Source of the DNA: Candidatus Accumulibacter cognatus
GTDB lineage: Bacteria > Pseudomonadota > Gammaproteobacteria > Burkholderiales > Rhodocyclaceae
NCBI GenBank assembly: GCA_013414765.1
Contig: CP058708.1
Span: 1,297,553 to 1,361,552 of the forward strand
Length of the DNA: 64,000 bases
Reading direction: 5' to 3'
Shown here one piece after another: positions 26,287 through 34,732 of the stretch (its first letter is position 1; every line of letters begins with the position of its first letter). The notes under the pieces were generated by a model that saw only the letters and a program-made list of their open reading frames with translations, did not search any database and had not been told where the DNA came from. The translations under genes and the position numbers were made by a program.

Positions 26287-27816
26287 ATGCCCCGACTCAT
26301 CCGCCTGACAATTCCCGCTCTGGCTTGCGCCATCCTGATGCCTGTGGTCAGCTTCTCCGCGCTGGGCGCGCCGACTCTGAACAGCAAGGCCTGGACCTAC
26401 ACACACGACCCTGCCAACGGCTACCTGTCCGAGATCGTCGCTTTCGACAACGCCAGCCAGACCCTCTGGGTAGCTGGCGTTAGCGGTGTGGACGTGCTGG
26501 ATGCCCGCAGCGGTGCCTTCGTGCAGCGGATCGACACCCGCGCCTACGGCAATATCAATAGCGTCGCCATACACGGTGGGGTTGCGGCCATGGCCTTCGA
26601 GGCATCGGTGCGCACTGACCCGGGCAATGTCCGTCTGTTTGACACCGCTACCCGCAGCCCTCTGGCCGGAACGAACACCTTTGCCGTCGGCGCCTTGCCT
26701 GACATGCTGACATTCACGCCTGATGGCAGCAAGATCCTGGTCGCCAACGAGGGGACGCCCAGCACCTACGGTGCCCTTGTCTCTGTGCCGGGAGTCTTTC
26801 CACGCACTTACGGACCGGCTGCGCTGGACCCGGCGGGAAGCGTCAGCATTATCGACATGGCGACCCGAAGCGTCAGCGCCACGGCCACGCTGGCCGGCGT
26901 GGCGACCACAGGGACACAGATTCGCACGAACACGGGCATGGACTTCGAGCCCGAGTACATCGCCGTCAATTCTGCCGGGACGAAGGCATACGTCTCGCTG
27001 CAGGAGGCGAACGCGATGGGCGTGCTGGACATCCAGAGCGGGTCTTTCGCGCGGATCGTCGGTCTGGGCGTGAAGGACTTCAGCCTGCCCGAAAACCGCA
27101 TGGATCCATTAAATGATGGCACCGCCAACCTGATCAATGTCAACGTCAAGGGTCTGTACCAACCAGATGCCATGGCCACCTTCGAACGCGGTGGTCAGAC
27201 ATTCGTGGTAATGGCGAACGAAGGCGATTTCCGTGAAGACGATGGTGATCGCTCAAGCGCAGGCTCTGCAGGCCTGAATGCCGCGCCACCACTTAATGCT
27301 TTGCGCGTGTCGAACACCGACTCGTCGGCGGGCAACCTGTTTACTGCCGGCGCACGTTCGTTCTCGATCCGCGACGCAAACGGCGTGCTGGTCTACGACA
27401 GTGGCGAGATCCTCGATCGGGAAGCCATCGCCGCCGGCATCTACGACGACGGCCGCAGTCGCGACAAGGGCGTGGAGCCCGAAGGTGTGGAGTTGATGGA
27501 AATCAGCGGCCGGCTCTTCGCCTTCATCGGTCTGGAGCGTACGCTGCAGGCTGCCATCGCCGCGTTCGACATCACTGACCCTGCCAACACGACCTTCGTC
27601 GGGCTGATGATCTCCAATGGCGACCGCGCGCCCGAAGGCCTCAAGGGCTTTGCTCTGGATGGACAGTACTACCTGGCCTTTTCGAATGAAGGCTCGAGTA
27701 CCACTTCGGTCTTCTGGCTGGCGCAGCTGCCGGAACCTGGCAGCCTGGCGCTGACTGGCCTGGCGCTGGTGGGGCTGATGGGTGCACGGCTGCGGCGCGC
27801 GTGCACAGTGCCGTGA
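26287..27816 (+). CDS. Choice-of-anchor I domain protein with PEP-CTERM sorting signal
   Basis: A 509-residue exported protein. It has a signal peptide (IPALACAILMPVVSFSALGA), then a beta-propeller-like body of the choice-of-anchor I type with repeated blades (VDVLDARSGAFVQRIDTRAY, PDMLTFTPDGSKILVANEG, NSAGTKAYVSLQEANAMGVL, FVVMANEGDFREDDGD, GVEPEGVELMEISGRLFAFI). The C-terminus is a PEP-CTERM signal: PEPGSLALTGLALVGLMG then ARLRRA, i.e. Pro-Glu-Pro, hydrophobic helix, Arg cluster. Such proteins are processed by exosortase and tied to exopolysaccharide; exosortase is not in this window. Confidence 0.93.
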   Translation: MPRLIRLTIPALACAILMPVVSFSALGAPTLNSKAWTYTHDPANGYLSEIVAFDNASQTLWVAGVSGVDVLDARSGAFVQRIDTRAYGNINSVAIHGGVAAMAFEASVRTDPGNVRLFDTATRSPLAGTNTFAVGALPDMLTFTPDGSKILVANEGTPSTYGALVSVPGVFPRTYGPAALDPAGSVSIIDMATRSVSATATLAGVATTGTQIRTNTGMDFEPEYIAVNSAGTKAYVSLQEANAMGVLDIQSGSFARIVGLGVKDFSLPENRMDPLNDGTANLINVNVKGLYQPDAMATFERGGQTFVVMANEGDFREDDGDRSSAGSAGLNAAPPLNALRVSNTDSSAGNLFTAGARSFSIRDANGVLVYDSGEILDREAIAAGIYDDGRSRDKGVEPEGVELMEISGRLFAFIGLERTLQAAIAAFDITDPANTTFVGLMISNGDRAPEGLKGFALDGQYYLAFSNEGSSTTSVFWLAQLPEPGSLALTGLALVGLMGARLRRACTVP

Positions 27817-28014
27817 GCTGACAGCAGCTCAGGCGTGGGCTCCTGCAGCTCTGGTTGACCGCGCACCCGCGCGCGGTGGTCGTCTGGCTGCAGCTTGCGT
27901 TTCGGCCCCTTGCCGCCGGGCTGATCCCCGTTGAGAGCAACGTTGCGCCGCTGCGCGACGGCAGGCGGCAGGCGGCTGGCGCAGGAGGCATGAGTCATCA
28001 TGCGGCGGTCCTTG

Positions 28015-28296
28015 CGCGCCCGAGCCCGACAGGACTTGGGGAAGCGTCAGCGTGCGGCTGTCGGACAGCGCGAGCCGCACGCGGCTCGAGGGGCCGTTGA
28101 CGAAGGTCGCGTCGACAGCCTGGCCCCCGATACAGGCGAAATGCACCTTGATCGTCTTCACCGCCGCGCCTTGCCGCTTGCACGAGCCGTCGTAGTACGC
28201 GGCCGCGTCGCAGGTGTTCGTGCCGCTACACGTGCATGAGCCCAATTTGGCGAGGAAATGCATGGCCAGCATCGCAGTGGCGAGAGACGCTGACAT
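28015..28296 (-). pseudogene. Fragment of an MliC-like lysozyme-inhibitor lipoprotein
   Basis: The minus strand reads MSASLATAMLAMHFLAKLGS, a cysteine-rich segment, then VHFACIGGQAVDATFVNG, SRVRLALSDSRTLTLPQVLS and GSGA. The second part matches the MliC domain (C-type lysozyme inhibitor), whose C-terminal strands should follow but are replaced by unrelated low-complexity sequence. A deletion or frameshift near 28010 explains this. Confidence 0.6.
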
Positions 28297-28449
28297 GGGC
28301 TTTGTGCGAACTGCGCAATGGGCAGGTACAGTCTGCGCCGGAACAGCCATTCTTGATGGCACAGTCCACTTTTTCTGAAATGTGGCATCATGCTTGATAT
28401 CCATTGCAGCAATATGGAACGTGAGTTCGGACAACTCAGGAGTAGATTG

Positions 28450-29547
28450 ATGGCTTTGGACAGGTGTGGAATTACTGTGTCGGGTATTGCAATTGCGCTG
28501 TTTGCAATCGGCAGCGCCTATGCAGATTCAAGCTCGCTGCAGGCCCAGGCGAAGGCCGCTGATGCCACTCGCTACTCTTTCATCGTTGGCAAGGGCGCCG
28601 AGATCAAGGCCACCGGTGACAACATGGCGTTCACCCTATGGTGGCAACCTTCAACCTGGTCTCCCGCTTCCGGTGTGATCGTGGCTTTGCATGGCCATGA
28701 CAGTTACGCCACCACTGAAGCTGCGTTATGGCAGCCTTATGCAGAAAAATACGGCTTTGCATTGTTGACGCTACAGTGGTGGTTCGGTGCTGGCGAGACT
28801 ACAAGCGACTATTATCGTCCGGAGCAGATCTACCTCCTGGTGTCAAACCTGCTCGTAAGCAAAAACGTCAAGGTTGGTAGTGTGTTCTTCACTGGTTTCT
28901 CACGGGGCTCAGCCAACAGTTACGCAGTGGCCGCGCTGGATCATGCCGCTGCCAACCGCAATCATTTTGCACTGGTGCTCTCCAATGCCGGAGGTGCGGC
29001 CAGCGACTATCCGCCGAATCAGCAAATTTCAGCCGGTAGTTTCGGCAGCCAGCCTTTCGCCGGCATGAAGTGGGCAATGTACTGCGGCGAAAAGGATCCC
29101 GATCCCGATATCGGCGGCTGCCCGGCCATGCTCAAGTCGTCCACTTGGGTTAAAGGTCTGGGGGCATCAATGCAGCTGTTCATCGATGATCCAATCGGTA
29201 ATCATGGTGGCTTCATGACCAATCCGTCCAATGTCACCCAGGTGATGGAACTCTACAGGCAAGTGCTCGCCGATTTGATTGCCGCAACGCCAACAACCGC
29301 AGTCGTGACCGCCAAAGAAGCCAACTGTTTTTTCGATTGGGCAGAAGACCATTACCCCGCGCTACTGGCTCCGGCTCGTCCCGTTTCAGAGAGTGCCACC
29401 CCTTATTACTACCGGCGTTATGGCTACACCCAAACCGCTTTAGGGATTTCGGCCTTGAACCAGCATCTCTATTTCCTCGATGCCGATAAGCACTTGAACG
29501 ACATTGGCGCCGGGACCAGCTGGCTGGCGACGTCGGGATGCCGTTGA
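28450..29547 (+). CDS. Exported alpha/beta hydrolase (esterase-like) with C-terminal repeat-type domain
   Basis: A 365-residue exported protein. A signal peptide (ITVSGIAIALFAIGSAYADS) is followed by an alpha/beta hydrolase core: VIVALHGHDSYA (oxyanion region), the nucleophile elbow FTGFSRGSANS (Ser about 151) and a late His in DPIGNHGGF. The last 70 residues (NCFFDWAEDHYPALLAPARP, YYYRRYGYTQTALGISALNQ, HLNDIGAGTSWLATSGC) form a small domain found at the C-terminus of many unrelated exported betaproteobacterial proteins. The start at 28450 has AGGAG 7 bases upstream; codons back to 28390 have no signal character. Substrate unknown. Confidence 0.85.
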   Translation: MALDRCGITVSGIAIALFAIGSAYADSSSLQAQAKAADATRYSFIVGKGAEIKATGDNMAFTLWWQPSTWSPASGVIVALHGHDSYATTEAALWQPYAEKYGFALLTLQWWFGAGETTSDYYRPEQIYLLVSNLLVSKNVKVGSVFFTGFSRGSANSYAVAALDHAAANRNHFALVLSNAGGAASDYPPNQQISAGSFGSQPFAGMKWAMYCGEKDPDPDIGGCPAMLKSSTWVKGLGASMQLFIDDPIGNHGGFMTNPSNVTQVMELYRQVLADLIAATPTTAVVTAKEANCFFDWAEDHYPALLAPARPVSESATPYYYRRYGYTQTALGISALNQHLYFLDADKHLNDIGAGTSWLATSGCR

Positions 29548-29625
29548 GACGCTCGACCCGCATCGCAGGTGAGTCATCCTCCAGTGACCGTCAACGCATC
29601 GCTTTCCCAGATGCAGATACGGGGC

Positions 29626-29880
29626 CAGTGTCGACAAGCTTCGGGAAGATGCGGATGACGCGCTCGCGTCGGTGCATCTCCTCGTTGAGCCATTCCTGCA
29701 GGTTGGTCGTGCGTCGCCGGCGCCAGTATTTCTCAGGCAGCGCGCTCACCGTCGATTTTGAAAAGCTCGCCCCGCACAGTTATTCGATGATCGCCGTGAC
29801 CTGGCGTGTCGACACGCCCTGTACGACCATTTCCATCCTCAGCGCCAGCACGAACGCCTGCTCACTCCTCCGATAGCGGA
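29626..29880 (-). pseudogene. IS256-family (mutator) transposase remnant
   Basis: The minus strand gives RRSEQAFVLALRMEMVVQGV, then STRQVTAIIE-stop-LCGASFSKSTVSAL and LNEEMHRRERVIRIFP. These are two separated conserved blocks of IS256-type transposases joined by a deletion, with an in-frame stop in the first. Nothing else of the element is recognisable nearby; the following bases to about 30350 contain no gene I can support. Confidence 0.65.
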
Positions 29881-30357
29881 AAAAATCTCCGTCGAGAAGC
29901 TGCCATCCCGCGTTTGCAGCACCCGCAGCGTCACCAGCCCAACGCGCGTGTCGAGCGTGCGAGCACGCGTCCCATTGCGGTACCCCGCCCGATCTTCCGT
30001 CCTTTCGTGCAACTGACGTTATTTTTGAATGTCGTTCTCCCGCTGGAGCCAGGGATTTTCAGCGCTCAGCCAGGAGGGAGCCATTTCTTCCGTTGTGACG
30101 TCTCTGCCGCCCGCCCCGTTGAACTTGCCTTCTGCCCTTCACCCAGCCTTTCGCCGGTCTTCACGGTGTAGCGCTTCAGCATCGTCTGCCGCGGCGTCGG
30201 CGCCTGCAGCTTCAGCGGGAAGGTATGGTCCACCTCGAAAGGAGTCGCTGTCCTTATGCCTAGTTTACGAAGACAAGTCGGCAATTGATGTCGGAAATAT
30301 TTACATTACTACAGTTATCATAAAAACAATAACCTAATAATCAATATATTATACATA

Positions 30358-30374
30358 TGGCACGATTGATGCTT
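30358..30374 (+). promoter_or_regulatory. Sigma-54 (RpoN) promoter of the PEP-CTERM gene
   Basis: TGGCAC-GATTG-ATGCTT matches the -24/-12 consensus TGGCAC-N5-TTGCW with one mismatch; the invariant GG (30359-30360) and GC (30371-30372) have the required spacing. The predicted start of transcription is near 30384, 46 bases before the ATG at 30430. It follows a distinctly AT-rich stretch (about 30285-30357) that could hold an enhancer-binding protein site. Sigma-54 control fits PEP-CTERM/exopolysaccharide genes that work with the PrsK-PrsR pair. Confidence 0.75.
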
Positions 30375-30429
30375 CAAGCCGCAAGCATGTGGTTTGTCAT
30401 CCTATAATCAATTAAAAAAGGAAATGGAA

Positions 30430-31056
30430 ATGATCAAGAATGTCGTGAAGTCGCTTGTTGCCGTTTCGACCATAGTGGCTTGTGGCGCAGCCGCGGCCAG
30501 TGTTGTCGTCTACACCGACCGGTCGGCATGGGAAGCTGCGGTAACGGGGGGTGTGACGGAAAACTTTAATTCGTTTGCGGATGGGACCGTCGTGACTGGG
30601 GCCACCGTATTCCCGAGCGGAATCACGGCAACTGCGAGTGGTACCCTTGATATTTCGAGTTTCGCGTTTTCGGCCATCGGACAGGGAAATGCACTTAGGA
30701 CCTTTGTCAATACGACGATTGTCATGCCGGGGTCGCCTGTCGCGTTCGGATTCGATTATGCGGATTTGGATCTTGGCGGCGCCAGCATTGCTTTTGGAAC
30801 GTTTTCGCAGGCGCTTGCGCTGACGGGGGACGCGGATAGCAGCGTCACATCGGATGATTTTGCGTTTTTCGGGGTGGTCGCGACCGCAGCGGATATTCCG
30901 GGCGGCACCTTCAGTTTCACGAGCGTGCTGGAAGGGTTCGTGATCGACAACCTCTCGTTTGGCAGTGGCACCGCCGTGCCAGAACCTGGGACCGTCGCTC
31001 TTCTGGGTCTTGGCCTTGCCGGGCTTGGCTACGCCCGTCGGCGTCGGCATTCCTAA
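30430..31056 (+). CDS. PEP-CTERM sorting domain protein
   Basis: A 208-residue exported protein. It has a short signal peptide (VVKSLVAVSTIVACGAAAAS), a body rich in Thr, Ser, Gly and aromatic strands (SAWEAAVTGGVTENFNSFAD near the start, FGFDYADLDLGG in the middle) and an ending VPEPGTVALLGLGLAGLGYA followed by RRRRHS, a classic PEP-CTERM. ATG 30430 is preferred to 30424 because AAGGA lies 7 bases upstream. The surface role and partner are unknown; exosortase processing is expected. It has its own sigma-54 promoter. Confidence 0.92.
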   Translation: MIKNVVKSLVAVSTIVACGAAAASVVVYTDRSAWEAAVTGGVTENFNSFADGTVVTGATVFPSGITATASGTLDISSFAFSAIGQGNALRTFVNTTIVMPGSPVAFGFDYADLDLGGASIAFGTFSQALALTGDADSSVTSDDFAFFGVVATAADIPGGTFSFTSVLEGFVIDNLSFGSGTAVPEPGTVALLGLGLAGLGYARRRRHS

Positions 31057-31195
31057 CCCGGACGAACCGGAACCAAACAGGTTGATGTGACCGGACAATA
31101 GAGAGCGAAGCGGGGCTCACCATGAACGGGATATTGACAGAGTGATATCGACGCCGGTAGGCGTGAATTCTATCGTATTACGAACACAAGCCTGC

Positions 31196-31258
31196 AGGCG
31201 GCTGAACGAGGAGATCAGGCGCCGCGAACGAGTCATCCGGCTCTTCCCCGAACGATGA
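31196..31258 (+). pseudogene. Second IS256-family transposase scrap
   Basis: A short frame RRLNEEIRRRERVIRLFPER-stop repeats the conserved IS256 block also found at 29626-29880 but on the opposite strand. The two scraps flank the PEP-CTERM gene in inverted orientation. Nothing else of the element is visible. Confidence 0.55.
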
Positions 31259-31596
31259 GTCGCCACACCGCCCGGACAGCTACGGCTCCGGGCGCTCCGA
31301 TGCTTGCTCTGGCTACCGGATGAGCTAGACAAAGGGGCTTTGGCAAGCACACCGCCGCCAGGCCCCCCACCCCTGGCTCCGCCCCAGAGAAGGGAACTCC
31401 TCATCGCCGGACGAGAAACATGCATCGGGGGCGCCGTCCAGGGGCGCTGCGCCGGGCTTCGCCCGCCCCCGACACGCGCACCTCACCTGCTTTCAGAGGC
31501 GGCTAACCCTGCGAAGACACATTGCGGACAGCCGCTACCTGGGAGAAAAATTCCAGCGTGCATACCTGCTGCGGATTCTTTATCTCTCGGCCGCCA
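31259..31596. other. Intergenic stretch, no gene recognised
   Basis: About 340 bases with proline-rich, low-complexity coding potential on both strands (a run of GCC/CCC codons near 31345-31385). I see no gene, RNA or repeat that I can support. Confidence 0.35.
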
Positions 31597-31649
31597 CAGT
31601 CACGTGATCTTACGCCACCCTTGGAAGACGAAATTCCGGGGGAAGCTCA
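31597..31649 (-). mobile_element. Solo left end of the IS3-family element
   Basis: This 53-base stretch is the reverse complement of the left end of the IS3 copies at 9004 and 37581, with several mismatches: it ends CGGGGGAAGCTCA, and the inner bases (AGTCACGTGATCTTACGCCA) match the region just inside the left repeat. No transposase sequence accompanies it. It marks a third, almost completely lost copy. Confidence 0.7.
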
Positions 31650-31881
31650 TCATCGCTTGGTGTCCGAAGCATCCTTGGCGCATGTGCCGGGACAGGCGGA
31701 AGGAATCCGCCGGCTTCGACGTTCGTTCGCTGCAGCGTCCGACCTCGGCACGACCGGACTGTCGGCGGAGATGTGTTGACGGCACCGGTGGCCGGCTTGG
31801 CGACACGGACTAAGACCTGTGTCGGACGATTGCACGCATTTTCAGACGAATCTGGCTGACGGCATCCGGAATGTCCAGGCC
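31650..31881. other. Intergenic stretch, nothing recognised
   Basis: Short overlapping frames on both strands with no recognisable product. With the following hairpin it separates the IS remnant from the HD-GYP gene. Confidence 0.35.
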
Positions 31882-31911
31882 GCCCGTTGCTGGCGGGAAG
31901 CAGCAACGGGC
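31882..31911 (-). terminator. Stem-loop after the HD-GYP gene
   Basis: GCCCGTTGCTG (31882-31892) pairs perfectly with CAGCAACGGGC (31901-31911) around an 8-base loop, 40 bases downstream of the minus-strand HD-GYP stop. There is no T-run on the minus-strand side, so its strength as a terminator is uncertain. Confidence 0.5.
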
Positions 31912-31950
31912 AAGCGGCCACCGGAGGTCTACCCTGTCGGCAAGGCCGTT

Positions 31951-33261
31951 CTACTGGTCAACAAACTGACGTACCTGCTCCAGCCAGCCGTCAATCCCGG
32001 CCGCGAGTGCTACCGGACACTGCTTTCCAGACAGCGATGGATCGCGTTCGACGTCGGTCAGCAGCGCCCGGAACTGCCAGTTCAGCTCATCGATCAGCGT
32101 CGTCAGCTCCATCGATATCTCGGGATCGGCCTCGCCGGCCAGCAGCAAAAAGTCCTCGATCCGGCATTGATCGAAGCCTGCCTCGATTACCAGCATGTAC
32201 AAGGCATTTACCCGATCCACGAGAGCGGAAACACGTTCCAGATCGGTTCTGGTAATCGTCTTGCGCAAAGCAGCCCAGTCTTCAAATAACCTTCCGAGTT
32301 GCGTAAGGTGCGTCATCAGATACGCTTCGTCGAGTTTTTCGCTGGGCTGCAACTCGAAACTGCGGAACAGTCGGGAGACGAGGACGACGACGTTGGCGTC
32401 GTATTTCTTCCTATTCATGCGAAATTTCATGCCGATTCGCTTGTCGGCACCATGCTTTTCAATGAGCGACGCGGCGACCTCGGCGACTGCCAGATAGCGC
32501 GAGACCCTCGAGATCTCGTTACCGGACAGATGATAAGGGTATCCGCTGCCGTCGATCCGCTCATGATGCTGCAGCACCGCATGGGCCGTTTCCTTGGGCA
32601 AATCGGCAAAATCACGCAGCATCAGGAAGCCCGTAATGGGGTGAACATAGAGATGACGTCGTTCTTGTGCAGTCATCTGATGTCCGGGCTCAAGAAAGGT
32701 CGGCTGGATACACAGTTCGCCAACATCGTGGAAGACACTTGCCAAGGACAAGGCCTGCAGTTCTTCCCGCGGCAGCTTGCCGCTGATTCCGAGTGCCGTT
32801 CCGACCACGGCGGAGATCAGCACGTGCTGAAAGAGCTTCGGACGATCCGATTGCATGACCGCCAATCGCACGGTCAATGGGCCGGGAATACGCAATTGGC
32901 TGAAATCCCTTCCGAGCTGTTTCAGCAACTCGGGCTGTGCGAACAAGGGAGCCAGCGAAGGCACGTGGCGCGCCTCGTCTTGCATCAGGGAAACCAGTTG
33001 GCGCGCGTCAAGCGCATCGCTGATGCTCAGTGAGTGCTCAATCGGCTTGAGCAGCTTGTGCGTGACCAGGCGGTCGTAGAGCTCGCCCGACAGGCGAGTC
33101 CCGCGGCCAATGAGCTTCATTCCGCCACGGGCGTAGATATCCTCGCTGGCGACCACTTCACGCGTGTCGGCAAGCTTGGTGACGGCCTGGACGAACACGG
33201 AGTCCTCTTCAACGGCCTGGCGAGCCAGTTTGTCCTCTTCATTCTGCGGCCTGGGTTGCAT
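31951..33261 (-). CDS. HD-GYP domain protein (likely c-di-GMP phosphodiesterase)
   Basis: A 436-residue cytoplasmic protein. The centre carries the HD pair FHDVGE and, about 50 residues on, HHERIDGSGYPYHLSGNEIS, the HD-GYP signature of enzymes that hydrolyse cyclic di-GMP. HLYVHPITGF supplies a further metal-binding His. The N-terminal 130 residues (GMKLIGRGTRLSGELYDRLV) match the region often found before HD-GYP domains. The C-terminal 120 residues are helical, without a named domain. The usual HDIGK after HD is HDVGE here, so activity is likely but not certain. No linked sensor gene. Confidence 0.88.
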   Translation of the reverse strand: MQPRPQNEEDKLARQAVEEDSVFVQAVTKLADTREVVASEDIYARGGMKLIGRGTRLSGELYDRLVTHKLLKPIEHSLSISDALDARQLVSLMQDEARHVPSLAPLFAQPELLKQLGRDFSQLRIPGPLTVRLAVMQSDRPKLFQHVLISAVVGTALGISGKLPREELQALSLASVFHDVGELCIQPTFLEPGHQMTAQERRHLYVHPITGFLMLRDFADLPKETAHAVLQHHERIDGSGYPYHLSGNEISRVSRYLAVAEVAASLIEKHGADKRIGMKFRMNRKKYDANVVVLVSRLFRSFELQPSEKLDEAYLMTHLTQLGRLFEDWAALRKTITRTDLERVSALVDRVNALYMLVIEAGFDQCRIEDFLLLAGEADPEISMELTTLIDELNWQFRALLTDVERDPSLSGKQCPVALAAGIDGWLEQVRQFVDQ

Positions 33262-33399
33262 CTCTCGGTTCCCTCCTTAGCTCAAGGTAGCCCCAGCCAG
33301 TTGAGCACCAAGGCTGAGGAACATGCCGCCTGCGGCGGTACTGGATGGTCGGATGGGCACTGCCAAAGATCAGCGCCGACAATACACGGCACAGAAGAA

Positions 33400-33522
33400 C
33401 TGAAGTGCAGCGATCTGCCGTGTGACCCGCGAGCGGGCGACACCGAGTTGCAGCACCACGGCCGAAAGCTGCCCAGTTCCGCTACGCGATCGAAGAGGTG
33501 TATCGCATCGATGCCTATCCAT
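33400..33522 (-). pseudogene. Remnant of a LysR-type regulator N-terminus
   Basis: The translation contains TGQLSAVVLQLGVARSRVTR followed by QIAALQ, the recognition helix region of a LysR helix-turn-helix (pattern SAAALQLGVAQSRVTRQIAALE). Nothing of the effector domain remains. It is divergent from the dioxygenase gene, the usual place for its regulator. Confidence 0.5.
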
Positions 33523-33617
33523 TGTTGCCATTTTCGGAATAAAGAATTGCCGATTGTCGGCTATTTCGAACCACCGGTGCAAAGTAGAGTGCGCGCATCA
33601 CTGCAGGAGCTGCTCCC

Positions 33618-34457
33618 ATGAGAACATCCTTCCCCGTCCTCTTCGTGCCCCACGGCGCCCCCGGCTTTGCTCTGCGGCCCGGTGCGGCCGGCAGGGCCAT
33701 GGAGACTGCGGTCGACGGGCTGCCGTTACCGCGCGCCATCGTCATCGTCAGCGCGCACTGGGATACGCCTGTGCCCACCGTCGGCTTTGCCGAACACCCG
33801 CGCACAATCCACGATTTCTGGGGCTTCCCGGACGAACTGTATGCGCTGCGCTATCCGGCGACGGGTTGCCGTGAAGCCTCGCGCGAAGTCGTCCACGCAA
33901 TCACGGCAGCCGCCTTGCCGATCCGCGAAGATGCGACCCGCGGCCTCGACCATGGCGCCTGGATCCCCCTACGCCTGATGTATCCCGAAGCCCAGGTGCC
34001 GGTGATTCCCGTTTCCCTCCAGAGCGCAGGCGGGCCGCAGCAGGCGTGGCGTCTCGGTCAGGCGCTCGCGCCGCTTGCCGCTCGCGGCATCCTGATCGTT
34101 GGTTCGGGGAATGTCACGCACAATCTGCGCGACTATCAACTCGCCGCACGCCAGACCAGGCCGACCCCGGACTATGTCCGCACCTTCCCGGAGTGGCTCG
34201 CCGATCGACTCGCCGCTCACGACGTCGCCACCCTGCTCGACTATCGCCGGCAGGCGCCCGGAGCTGTCCAGGCACACCCGAGCGAGGAACATCTGCTGCC
34301 GCTCTTTGTCGCGCTCGGTGCCAGTGGCAACCAGGCAAGGGTGCAACGCTTCCACGCCGGCATCGACGACTACGTCATCGCCATGGACGCCTATTCCTTC
34401 TTCCCGGCCCCAGGAGGCACCACATCAGCGAGCCCTACACATCCACCGCCAGGATGA
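33618..34457 (+). CDS. DODA-type extradiol ring-cleavage dioxygenase (LigB family)
   Basis: A 279-residue class III extradiol dioxygenase related to YgiD/4,5-DOPA dioxygenase. Metal and acid-base histidines are seen in VPHGAPGFA, VSAHWDTPVP, GLDHGAWIPLR and AHPSEEHLLPLFVALGA; IVGSGNVTHNLRDY is a further family motif. Length is normal (about 260-280). AGGAG lies 8 bases before the ATG. The natural substrate of bacterial members is generally unknown; catechol-like compounds are cleaved in vitro. It stands alone next to the LysR remnant, so regulation may have been lost. Confidence 0.92.
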   Translation: MRTSFPVLFVPHGAPGFALRPGAAGRAMETAVDGLPLPRAIVIVSAHWDTPVPTVGFAEHPRTIHDFWGFPDELYALRYPATGCREASREVVHAITAAALPIREDATRGLDHGAWIPLRLMYPEAQVPVIPVSLQSAGGPQQAWRLGQALAPLAARGILIVGSGNVTHNLRDYQLAARQTRPTPDYVRTFPEWLADRLAAHDVATLLDYRRQAPGAVQAHPSEEHLLPLFVALGASGNQARVQRFHAGIDDYVIAMDAYSFFPAPGGTTSASPTHPPPG

Positions 34458-34732
34458 TCCTGCCGTTGCCGAACCGATCAGCACCATTACGGGTCGTCTG
34501 CCCGAGTCGAAGGCTGGCAGATCGGAGGGCCCGGCCTGTCCGCCGCTGCCGGGCAGCGTCCTCGCGCTGTACGCTGCCGGAGCCTTGTCGCCGCTAGCGC
34601 GAGGCCCTCATCCCGTGTGCTCCTTCGGGACAGGAGGCGCCAACACCAAGCCTCCCCGACGCATCGTCGCTGCCAACCGAACGCCGCGACGCGACCGTTG
34701 ACGCGCACGGGGGCATCGCGGATTCTTGCGGC

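Noticed and set aside
28383-28398. A sigma-54-like sequence TGGCAT-CATGC-TTGA upstream of the exported hydrolase
   Set aside because: The invariant GC at -12 is GA here, so binding by RpoN is unlikely.
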